From NCBI RefSeq assembly GCF_001565895.1, contig NZ_LSNE01000020.1:101780-165779 (forward strand): a DNA stretch of 64,000 nucleotides, given 5' to 3'. Position numbers and translations under genes: made by a program. The notes beneath the pieces are model-generated. The model was not told the origin of the DNA, did not search any database, and saw only the letters and a list, made by a program, of their open reading frames with translations. Shown here one piece after another: positions 8,685 to 16,065 of this stretch. This stretch comes from Paraglaciecola hydrolytica. Lineage in GTDB: Bacteria; Pseudomonadota; Gammaproteobacteria; Enterobacterales; Alteromonadaceae. Positions within the stretch are counted from its first letter, which is position 1; every line of letters starts with the position of its first letter.

Positions 8685-10130
8685 ATGTCATCACATCCTA
8701 GTGATCTACCGTCAATTAATCGAATCCAACAACGTGCAAAGGCGCTAAAAAAGAAAGAGGGTATTTCTCAAGCGCAAGCGTATCAAAAAATTAGTGAAGA
8801 ATACGGGTTCACCTCTTGGCCAAAGTTTCGTGAAGAGCTTAAAAAAAAAGAACGTTCTAAAACCACCATACAACTCCCATCGATAGATTTCGTAATGGAT
8901 GAAGATGTTGAAATGACTGAACAAGATTTCGAAAGCTTAGATAATGAACGAAGCAGTGAACTACCAGAAGATATAAAGAGACGCGTTCAAGAAAACAAAC
9001 GTCAACTTACAAAAGTTGGTATCGAATTCTCAGTATTTGAGCCAACTATCACAGGACTTAATAAGTCTATAATTGACGCGACTCAACCTGTGCGCACGCA
9101 CTTCGAATTAGAAAATTTTCATTTCTACTCTGATCAAGGGCAAGGGCAAGAACATAAAGTTAAAAAAACCTCCTTCTTGCTTACCGATAAAATAAAGATC
9201 AAATCTTCCGCAAGCTTTTATAGACCAAATACGAAAAAAGGTGATCCTCGTATGTGGTTCTCTAAATTGTCACAAATTTGTGATGCAGGAGATCAAATTG
9301 CAATTGTAATACATGAGGATTCCCCTTTTCTCATAAACCTAAGTAAAACGATGCTATCTGAATCATTGGAAAATATTGATTCATGCATAGGACGGTTCCT
9401 AAATGACGTTTGTGAAGACGAGTTTTCGGTTGCTGAAGAGCTTTTATCAAAACTTAAAGGTTTAGCAAAACAACCATTGCCAGCTTTAAGGTCTGGAAGT
9501 ACGGGCATTGGATTTACCATTGAGACAATGTTAGGAATTGCCGCCAACTCTAGTAAAGAGCCTGATTACGATGGCATCGAAATAAAGTCAGGTAGAGGTG
9601 CAACAACTAGAACAACTCTTTTTGCTCAAGTGCCAGATTGGGCAAAAAGTCCATGTAAGAAAAGCGCTGAAATTCTCAATAAGTATGGCTATGAACGGGA
9701 GGAAGATTTCAAACTTTATTGTACTTTAAGTACGTTGAAAGAAAATTCACAGGGACTTAGCTTTATTTACGATGAGTCAAAAGATGAATTGCAAGAGTGG
9801 CATAATAAAACAGATTTAGTTGCCGTATGGCCGGGTAAATTGCTTAGAAGCCGATTAACAGAAAAGCATGCAGAAACGTTCTGGATAGAAGCATCAAGCG
9901 AAGTTATTGAAGGTGTTGAGCATTTTCATCTGAAATCAGTAACTCACACCAAACGCCCAATGGTTAGCCAGCTATTACCCCTTATTCAATCTGGCGTTAT
10001 AACAATGGATCACTTGATAAAGCGGAAAGGTAAAACAAATCGAGTAAGTGAAAAGGGGCCATTATTCAAAATGAATAAGAGAGATTTGGAGCTTTTGTTT
10101 CCAGCGCCGAAAACATATTCATTGGTGTAG
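8685..10130 (+). CDS. MvaI/BcnI-family restriction endonuclease with N-terminal extension
   Basis: 481 residues. Residues ~271-475 match the MvaI/BcnI endonuclease fold: GSTGIGFTIETMLGI, then PDYDGIEIKS. Asp294, Glu299 and Lys301 have the same spacing as the D-x4-E-x-K catalytic set of MvaI, and TLFAQVPDW follows. Known relatives cut CC(W/S)GG-type sites as monomers of about 250 residues. This protein has roughly 265 extra N-terminal residues. Residues 10-50 (RAKALKKKEGIS, YGFTSWPKF) are a small helical motif seen in varied mobile-element proteins, followed by an unrecognised domain. Partner of the divergent C5-methyltransferase; 10 bases upstream of a PD-(D/E)XK-like gene. Confidence 0.8.
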   Translation: MSSHPSDLPSINRIQQRAKALKKKEGISQAQAYQKISEEYGFTSWPKFREELKKKERSKTTIQLPSIDFVMDEDVEMTEQDFESLDNERSSELPEDIKRRVQENKRQLTKVGIEFSVFEPTITGLNKSIIDATQPVRTHFELENFHFYSDQGQGQEHKVKKTSFLLTDKIKIKSSASFYRPNTKKGDPRMWFSKLSQICDAGDQIAIVIHEDSPFLINLSKTMLSESLENIDSCIGRFLNDVCEDEFSVAEELLSKLKGLAKQPLPALRSGSTGIGFTIETMLGIAANSSKEPDYDGIEIKSGRGATTRTTLFAQVPDWAKSPCKKSAEILNKYGYEREEDFKLYCTLSTLKENSQGLSFIYDESKDELQEWHNKTDLVAVWPGKLLRSRLTEKHAETFWIEASSEVIEGVEHFHLKSVTHTKRPMVSQLLPLIQSGVITMDHLIKRKGKTNRVSEKGPLFKMNKRDLELLFPAPKTYSLV

Positions 10131-10140
10131 GGAAGAACAT

Positions 10141-10839
10141 ATGAACGTGCGAAATGCAACATACACACGGGTAGTAAATATCCCAGACCATGTTTATAAA
10201 GAAGCCGAATATCGAGCCAATAACTTACCCATACATAAGATGTCTCATCGCAAGGAAGAAGCCAATGGTGTCGGCTGTCTTGGTGAGCTGATAGCAGAAT
10301 ATTGGATGACACGCCACCAGATACCATTCACTCCAGAACTTGAAAATACAAGGTTTGATTACAAATTGGGGGCTGGTCTCACAATTGATGTTAAAACAAA
10401 AGACCGGAGATATAAGCCTAAGTTAGATTTCGATAATAGCGCTCCTTTGTATAACCATGAACACCAACGCCCTGATTACTTTTTATTCATTTCTCTAGAA
10501 AGAAATAAAAATGACTATTCTAAAGATCTAAGGCGATTCCACAGCGCCCACATCCTTGGTTCAATAAGTTATGAAGAATTGAACTCAATTGGTATACCTT
10601 TTCTAGAAGGTGAGAGCGATTGGAGAAATGGTACAGAGTTTTGGACGGATTGCTTGAATGTGGAAATGTGGCAATTAATACCACTGACAGAAACTATCGA
10701 TATTTTTAAAGGACTAATTAATGCTCCTTCCTCAAAAGCGGATGTTAATTTAAAGATATTGAAGGAAATGAAATTCCGTATAAAAAACAAACAACTAAAA
10801 CCAAGAAATTTACCTTTGCTCAACAATGATTCTGTTTAA
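10141..10839 (+). CDS. PD-(D/E)XK-like protein, possible nuclease
   Basis: 232 residues, ten bases after the endonuclease gene and probably co-transcribed with it. CLGELIAEYW (Glu49), FDYKL (Asp73) and TIDVKTK (Asp83, Lys85) have the order of a PD-(D/E)XK nuclease core: helix Glu, strand Asp, then D-x-K. Similar small proteins occur in phages. It could be a second nuclease or a specificity/repair helper of the restriction system. No named family recognised; the nuclease call rests on this motif only. Confidence 0.55.
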   Translation: MNVRNATYTRVVNIPDHVYKEAEYRANNLPIHKMSHRKEEANGVGCLGELIAEYWMTRHQIPFTPELENTRFDYKLGAGLTIDVKTKDRRYKPKLDFDNSAPLYNHEHQRPDYFLFISLERNKNDYSKDLRRFHSAHILGSISYEELNSIGIPFLEGESDWRNGTEFWTDCLNVEMWQLIPLTETIDIFKGLINAPSSKADVNLKILKEMKFRIKNKQLKPRNLPLLNNDSV

Positions 10840-11058
10840 AAGTCATGTGAACGGTGAAGTTACTTAAATTATTTCAGATGAGAACTAACTCATTTTGCAT
10901 ATGAACAACTCAAACATCAAACAAAAAGCTGGCTGGCTTATTAAAGGCTTATGTGTAGGGACATCATATCTGACGTGACACATTGCCTTAGAAGTTCAAA
11001 CCAAATAATATAGCCAGTTTTGAGCGAATTGCGGACATCAAATAGTTAAGTTGGGTTA

Positions 11059-11082
11059 GTCCGCTATAGACAAACAGCGGAC
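11059..11082 (+). terminator. Hairpin GTCCGCT/AGCGGAC, possible terminator
   Basis: Seven-base-pair stem with a ten-base loop, followed on the plus strand by ATTTTATT. It could end transcription of the restriction operon, although it lies 220 bases past its last stop. Confidence 0.4.
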
Positions 11083-11131
11083 ATTTTATTGGGTAAAATC
11101 CGTCTAGATTTAAAGTCGTTTTTTTACAGCT

Positions 11132-11263
11132 ATGGGAGGATTTTTACTGGTGCTGCTCCTGTTCCTAGATTATTACTTCACAGGAATAAAATCGCCGGAA
11201 GAAGTGTTTGTAATTTCTGGAAAAATAGCCGGTGTATTTGCATTGTTCCCTTTAGGTTGGTAA
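11132..11263 (+). CDS. Small hydrophobic peptide ORF (43 aa), tentative
   Basis: ATG to TAA gives MGGFLLVLLLFLDYYFTG, then KSPEEVFVISGK and AGVFALFPLGW: one clear membrane helix, a charged turn and a second hydrophobic stretch, as in small membrane proteins. No good ribosome site precedes the ATG, so it may be a remnant of a longer gene. It lies between two convergent operons of element A. Confidence 0.3.
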   Translation: MGGFLLVLLLFLDYYFTGIKSPEEVFVISGKIAGVFALFPLGW

Positions 11264-11308
11264 GCGTCGGTTAAATTTAAAGAAGTGCAAAAAAGCGGCG
11301 GGTAAAAA

Positions 11309-11809
11309 TCAACGCGGTACTGAAGCATGTACGTGATCTTTCTCTAGTTTCACCCATGAGAAACCGGCCGCCATTGCAAGACATGCTAATTTAGATAGCT
11401 TTTTAGTATCTCTATCATCAGTAGTGATATCTGCGGCTCTTCCTTCGTTATGAAGAGAGTATTTTGTATGTTCAGCATTATTATCCCATGCTTCTGTAAT
11501 TCTTAGTTTTCTCTCCCCCTCCCATTCTTGATCGATTAGCTCAACTAATTTGAAAATAGTTTTCTTCAAATTTTTTGTGACTTTTGAATCGGAACAATCG
11601 CCTTCCTCAAACTTTATTACAACATCGTTAGAACAATAATTAAAAAGGTCCTCCAGTGCATTACCATCCTCTGAGCGGACAGATATTCCTGAAGCTTCTA
11701 CTTCCGATATTGACGGACGGTGTTCATTTATGTTGAATTTACAACTATCAGCATTAGCAGATTTAAGATCCAAACAAAATAAGAGAATATAAGCTAGATT
11801 CTTGAACAT
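11309..11809 (-). CDS. Secreted bacterial Hedgehog N-domain (Hh/DD-peptidase fold) protein
   Basis: 166 residues with a signal peptide (cut near ANA-DS). The mature part aligns by eye along almost the whole animal Hedgehog signalling domain: EVEASG, the VVIKFEEGD calcium loop, [26 protein letters not shown] and AAGFSWV...HVHASV. Mapped to Sonic hedgehog, the zinc ligands H141, D148 and H183 are His120, Asp127 and His161. The peptidase-like pair H135/E177 is His114/Glu156. Calcium ligands E90, E91, D96, E127 and D130 are Glu68, Glu69, Asp74, Glu106 and Asp109, with D132 replaced by Asn111. It stops right after the fold, so no Hog/intein domain. AAGGA precedes the ATG, which lies 16 bases inside the end of the upstream gene. 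Likely a zinc peptidase acting on cell wall or envelope; substrate unknown. Confidence 0.88.
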   Translation of the reverse strand: MFKNLAYILLFCLDLKSANADSCKFNINEHRPSISEVEASGISVRSEDGNALEDLFNYCSNDVVIKFEEGDCSDSKVTKNLKKTIFKLVELIDQEWEGERKLRITEAWDNNAEHTKYSLHNEGRAADITTDDRDTKKLSKLACLAMAAGFSWVKLEKDHVHASVPR

Positions 11810-13716
11810 CTGTATTCCTTGCTTCTTCGATAATTTCTTTCTTCTTCTGTCGCTGCACTAGCAATCTTTCTTTCATTCCAGTCGTTCCATTCATCATTGA
11901 GATAACAACTTACGACCACTACTCCGTTAGGAAAACGGCATCCTTCTCCGCCGGAATTACAGTAACTAGTTCTATCTTTCGAATTCTGATTTTTTAGACA
12001 ACTGACTATTCGCTGTGGAACATAAGGGGCGTTTCCGTATTGATGCATATAGTAATGCTCACTTTGGTAACTATTCTTCCCGTCAACCCAACGAGCTTGG
12101 TTTGAATAAATCGTTATAAAACCCGCTTTTTGCGGAATAGCTTCACATTTAATATCTTTCCATTCAGTGACACTAGAATATGCTAATCGTAAATCATGAT
12201 AATAAAATGGGCTTTCAGTATGGTCTAGTACTACTTTTTTCGGCCCCGCCCTTTCGGTTATAGCTATGTCTACAAGCATTGGTAATTTTTCAATTCTATT
12301 TTCGGCATATTTTTTCATCTGTGCAAACGTGTTTACATCTTCTATAGAATCAAATGGCTCAACAGGTAGTGTTAGATTATCTACCGGTGAACCTTTTATA
12401 GCGATATATTGTTTAGAAGAAACTTTACTAATCACCTCTTGAGTCCTTGTGTATGACAAAATTTCTCTAATGCTTTCTTCCGAAACAACATAAAGTGAAA
12501 TTGATACAGGAACCCATTCACCTTCACGAATTTCCCAACTCACATCGTTAAAAGTCTTAGATTTTTGTTCATTTTCTTCACTAGCAGAGAAGACCTTAAA
12601 ATAATCAAAAGATTTCTTATCCTTTAGTTCGTTGTGGTAGTCATGCTTAGCTTTTAAGACGGCCCCTTTTGTAACCGACGCCCCTTCAATTGGTTGCTTT
12701 AAGGCCTCGTGAAAAAGCTCGTACTCTTGCTTTTTTTTGTTTTCGATTAGTTTAAAAGTGATATTTTGGCTGGCTCTATGAATTACAGACTTTAGTTCAT
12801 CTTTAAACTCTTGAACCAAGTTGTTGCATTCGTTGGGTTCCATATGTCGACACTGTATAGTCAAGCGATTTTCTTTGATGTAAGTATTTATTGAAGACTC
12901 TATAAACTTTGAAGAAACCAACCGATGATGTTCTGACTCTACTTTTGTTGAGCTTTTTCCGTTACCTCCGCCAATTTTCAAGGGCTTTATATCTAGAGAA
13001 AATCCGTTTGAGGAGGAAATATTAGTAACTTTAGTATTCTTATTTTCCTTAGCAGAACTGTGTAGATCTTTAAATCTATTACTTCTCAAAAAATTTTCTT
13101 CACTAAAATCTATTCTACTTGAAATCGTTTCAGGTACGCTAACAAGTATTTGTAAATATAAACTAGGCCTTTCTGCAAATTCCTGTGCTTCCCTTAAGTT
13201 TTCAAATCGAATACTAACCGTTTCACTGCGCTCTACTTCGCTATTTGGAGTGATCTTAATGGTTTTTGAGAATGTACTGATAGGAGGAAATGAGTAAATC
13301 ATGTCTTCTCTAGAAGAAGGGAATTGTACAAATACCATTCGAAAAGCATGCGTGATGAAATCGATGTCAGGGTTCTCAATTTCTTCCTTTCTTGAAATAT
13401 GATCGGAAATCTCGTGTAGCAACTTGTTGTTATAGAAAAAAATCTCTAGGTCAATTTCGAATGTACCTTGTTCTGTGTTAAGTGATTCTACTTTATTCTT
13501 GATTTCCAGAGGATCAAATAAAAGCTGAGGGGTTATATAGTACTTATCGCCTCTTTTGTATATATCTACTGTTTTTCCTAGAAATAAAATTGGAGCACTA
13601 TCATATTTAGTTTCATCGAGCTGTAAGTTGCTTCCAACATTTTGGGAATTAATTTCTTGACCTATCGCGGCCCCCAAAAAAAGCAGTATAACTGTAAAAA
13701 AAAACGATTTACTCAC
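11794..13716 (-). CDS. Large secreted protein of unknown family, partner of the Hedgehog-domain protein
   Basis: 640 residues with a signal peptide ([19 protein letters not shown]) and no later membrane helix. I recognise no family. The N-terminal ~220 residues look beta-rich. The middle (about 220-400) is charged, Lys/Glu-rich and partly helical. The C-terminal ~130 residues contain at least six Cys (KCEAI, VSCL, YCNSG, EGCRF, VSCYL, YRCSR), suggesting disulfides in the periplasm or outside the cell. It is first in a two-gene operon; its 3' end overlaps the Hedgehog-domain gene by 16 bases, so the two are translated together. I infer they act in one complex or as enzyme and substrate/inhibitor, without direct proof. 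Confidence 0.7.
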   Translation of the reverse strand: MSKSFFFTVILLFLGAAIGQEINSQNVGSNLQLDETKYDSAPILFLGKTVDIYKRGDKYYITPQLLFDPLEIKNKVESLNTEQGTFEIDLEIFFYNNKLLHEISDHISRKEEIENPDIDFITHAFRMVFVQFPSSREDMIYSFPPISTFSKTIKITPNSEVERSETVSIRFENLREAQEFAERPSLYLQILVSVPETISSRIDFSEENFLRSNRFKDLHSSAKENKNTKVTNISSSNGFSLDIKPLKIGGGNGKSSTKVESEHHRLVSSKFIESSINTYIKENRLTIQCRHMEPNECNNLVQEFKDELKSVIHRASQNITFKLIENKKKQEYELFHEALKQPIEGASVTKGAVLKAKHDYHNELKDKKSFDYFKVFSASEENEQKSKTFNDVSWEIREGEWVPVSISLYVVSEESIREILSYTRTQEVISKVSSKQYIAIKGSPVDNLTLPVEPFDSIEDVNTFAQMKKYAENRIEKLPMLVDIAITERAGPKKVVLDHTESPFYYHDLRLAYSSVTEWKDIKCEAIPQKAGFITIYSNQARWVDGKNSYQSEHYYMHQYGNAPYVPQRIVSCLKNQNSKDRTSYCNSGGEGCRFPNGVVVVSCYLNDEWNDWNERKIASAATEEERNYRRSKEYRCSRI

Positions 13717-14123
13717 TGTGAATCTCCTTGTGATGCTTTCCTTTCGGTAATGTTCTAGAAATGTCTACAATGATGCATCTAAAGGCTCATAATGACATTT
13801 AGAACTATTAGTATGAAATATCCGAAAAAACAAATATAAAATTAATTTAGCACCCTTTCTAGGATCGAAAAGCAGGTCAGCCGCTACAACTTTACATCCA
13901 GACAAGCACTTAACTCTCAACAATGAAAATACTATGGTCAGCTATGGCACTTAAAGCAGAAGGTCGGTATCAGTCGTGGGAATGTCAGAAATTCGCGCGT
14001 TGACGCTATCAAGTAATCAATACGCCAACTTCCGCTTTACGCTGTGAGTTCAATCGATGGACGCAACACATTGGTTAAATCTCAATAATAAAAAGTGTCA
14101 AATGAAGTAGTGACTATTCCAGC
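13717..14123. promoter_or_regulatory. Upstream region of the Hedgehog operon with a dyad
   Basis: About 400 bases without a gene. An inverted repeat, GTTCTAGAAATGTC (13752-13765) and GACATTTAGAAC (13794-13805), lies 36-89 bases before the operon start and could be an operator or a leader hairpin. The remainder, towards the stop of the next minus-strand gene, shows nothing recognisable. Confidence 0.4.
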
Positions 14124-15191
14124 TTATGCTTGTTGAAAAGGATTGGCCTCAAATAATTCATCTATCTGCTCAGTTGAGTAACGACTGGTCAATGAACTTA
14201 TCTCTAAAAAGTGCCAATCTAAAGGCTCAATTGTTGGATCTTGATCAAAACATATTTTTGCTTCAATGAACTCATCCAACACTTTGAATGTATCTTTACC
14301 TTTCATTTTTAACCATGCATCTTTGGGAATTCCGAATTCAATTTCAAGAATTTCAAGTGCACGCTGTTCAAAACATACTTTCGCAAGCTTGCGAGTTTCA
14401 CCAATATATTTCGCCTTAATGAAAGCATAAGCTAATTCAATACACACTCTATACCCAGCAGGCAGATAGTCGACCTCTGCAATGACGTTGCTGAATGTTG
14501 CTTTATAGCCATCTAGCTTGGTCAATTCACTATAACCAACTGGATAATGTTCGAACTCCATTAGCTCTTTATAAAGAGAAACTGCCGAAGTTTGATCTAA
14601 TATGTTTGACAAGACACTCTCAGCAATTACGAAGCTAACAGAGTTAAAAAAAGCTCTAACCGCATCGCGAATATTTACTGTTTCAAAAACATTGAATATT
14701 AGAGCGGGGCCACTTTGAAAAGCAGCTTCATTCATCGGTTCAAGAACTAACAACTCTGTCAGTAATGACATTTCTCCAACTAGTGATTTGGCTGGGCAAC
14801 TTCTTGCGCTACTGTAATTTCCCCATGCCTTTTTCTGGAAATACCCCTCAAATTTCGTTACGGGTCTGCCTTCAACATCACTTGCTTCCGTATCGTCTAC
14901 TTCTTGTATATATTTATCGAAATCAATTTCCTTCTCTAAATCGAAAAAGTAGGTTGATAATTCATCAAGTGATGCTCCACTTCTTTTGAGCCTTCGACTT
15001 TTATTGAAAGCTTTGTTTAATTTCGCTTTAAAAGCGTCTAAATCAGACTTTCTTTTTGCATTACTAATTTTATTCTCAAGAAAAGTGATTTCTTCGTTGG
15101 TTTGTTCTAGTTCAAGTTTATTAGCAGGTTGTTTAATAAACTGGTACCAATAAGCAGTTTTTAGTAATTCATATGAGGTTGTTGCTAGCAT
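14124..15191 (-). CDS. Hypothetical protein, element A
   Basis: 355 residues, no signal peptide or membrane helix. Residues ~23-75 are charged and predicted coiled coil (LELEQTNEEITFLENKIS, KAKLNKAFNKSRRLK); the remainder looks alpha-helical and soluble. No family or catalytic motif recognised. It faces away from the mobilization genes, sharing with them the 15192-15375 region that may hold the transfer origin. Its composition matches the other element genes, so it is probably cargo or an element maintenance gene. Confidence 0.6.
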   Translation of the reverse strand: MLATTSYELLKTAYWYQFIKQPANKLELEQTNEEITFLENKISNAKRKSDLDAFKAKLNKAFNKSRRLKRSGASLDELSTYFFDLEKEIDFDKYIQEVDDTEASDVEGRPVTKFEGYFQKKAWGNYSSARSCPAKSLVGEMSLLTELLVLEPMNEAAFQSGPALIFNVFETVNIRDAVRAFFNSVSFVIAESVLSNILDQTSAVSLYKELMEFEHYPVGYSELTKLDGYKATFSNVIAEVDYLPAGYRVCIELAYAFIKAKYIGETRKLAKVCFEQRALEILEIEFGIPKDAWLKMKGKDTFKVLDEFIEAKICFDQDPTIEPLDWHFLEISSLTSRYSTEQIDELFEANPFQQA

Positions 15192-15375
15192 TCAGTACTC
15201 CTTAATCTGATTTAATTTGTGATTCGTATTATACAAGAATCAACTACCCATGCTTTTGCAGAGTTAGCACCTTTACCGTGCAATATAGTCACTTTGCAGA
15301 ATTAACATAACGAGTCTGCAAATATTGGTGTTCTCTTTTTACGCCAGAATAGCCTCATAAATTCACGAGGCTTAA
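15192..15375. other. Candidate oriT / divergent control region
   Basis: Intergenic region directly before the trwABC-like module, where R388-type elements carry their transfer origin. It has an inverted repeat GATTC...GAATC around GTATTATAC (15221-15241). TTTGCAGA occurs twice in direct orientation and once inverted within about 70 bases. ATAGCC is at 15349-15354. These are the kinds of repeats found in oriT, but the nick site cannot be named from sequence alone. Confidence 0.3.
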
Positions 15376-15768
15376 ATGAAAACACTTCAACTTTTAGACA
15401 GATACGACTTAGCTGCATTACTCAAAACAACACCCGAAACAATCTCTAATCAAATTTACCTTGGTAAAGAAGGCGACACAGTGCCCGTTAGCATAAAGCT
15501 TGGTTCCAAAAGACTGTGGCGAGCAACAACTGTTGAAGATTGGCTTCAACAGAAAGAACAAATTAATTGTGCACAAATAAAAGTTGCTCACAATGCCCTC
15601 GATTTGCACAAACTCTCCAAGAAATCATACAGACCCCAGAATCCTAAAGGTATTCGCTTAATTCAAAAGCAGCCAGCAAGTGCCCGTAAATCAAAAGGTT
15701 CTGAGAATACAGCGATGAATACAGCAAACGAGCTTGAGCAAACTCAAAGCCAGATAGATAACGGTTAA
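15376..15768 (+). CDS. Helix-turn-helix protein, AlpA/excisionase-like
   Basis: 130 residues. The N-terminal part (YDLAALLKTTPETISNQIY, then PVSIKLGSKRLWRATTVEDWL) has the layout of small MerR-fold excisionase or AlpA-type DNA-binding proteins: helix-turn-helix, then a wing with KLG..R.WR, then VEDWL. The C-terminal ~55 residues are polar and probably disordered. First gene of the rightward mobilization operon, 15 bases before the ribbon-helix-helix gene. Likely a regulator of that operon or a directionality factor for the integrase. Confidence 0.6.
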   Translation: MKTLQLLDRYDLAALLKTTPETISNQIYLGKEGDTVPVSIKLGSKRLWRATTVEDWLQQKEQINCAQIKVAHNALDLHKLSKKSYRPQNPKGIRLIQKQPASARKSKGSENTAMNTANELEQTQSQIDNG

Positions 15769-15783
15769 TACGGGGTATACATC

Positions 15784-16065
15784 ATGACAACACAAGTTAT
15801 AACCACTCGATTCCCATATAAAGATGCCGAAGATCTAAAACATTATGCAGAGTTAAAGCAGGTTCCACTTGCTGAATTAGTAAGACTTTGCTGTAAATCT
15901 TATGTCGAGTTAGAGCAACAGAAACTACAACTAGAGCAACTGAAAAACGAAATTACTCAAGCTACATTCACGATGTTGACGACCGTTACGGATATGTCGA
16001 ATGAAGAACGTCAAAATGCAGCCCGATTAATAAACAGCGAATTAGATGGGGTGATGGTTGAATGA
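15784..16065 (+). CDS. Ribbon-helix-helix relaxosome accessory protein (TrwA-like position)
   Basis: 93 residues. ITTRFPYKDAEDLKHYAE followed by VPLAELVRLCCKSYVE fits a ribbon-helix-helix DNA-binding fold, with a leucine/glutamine-rich coiled coil after it (about residues 46-65). It lies directly before the coupling-protein gene (4-base overlap), in the same order as trwA-trwB-trwC of plasmid R388. There TrwA binds oriT, represses the operon and helps the relaxase. Function is inferred from fold and order; sequence similarity to TrwA was not tested. Confidence 0.55.
   Translation: MTTQVITTRFPYKDAEDLKHYAELKQVPLAELVRLCCKSYVELEQQKLQLEQLKNEITQATFTMLTTVTDMSNEERQNAARLINSELDGVMVE

Larger units (their letters stand above)
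10840..11308. other. Intergenic between convergent operons
   Basis: About 470 bases between the restriction operon and the Hedgehog-domain operon. It holds a hairpin at 11059-11082 and one short hydrophobic frame at 11132-11263; the rest shows nothing recognisable. Confidence 0.5.

Noticed and set aside
11089..11274. 61-residue plus-strand frame
   Set aside because: Overlaps the more protein-like 43-residue hydrophobic frame in another phase; Arg/Cys-rich sequence with no coding character.
11309..11809. Ordinary M15 D-Ala-D-Ala carboxypeptidase
   Set aside because: The zinc motif alone would fit, but the Glu-Glu...Asp calcium loop and the whole-domain match to the Hedgehog N-domain favour the latter.
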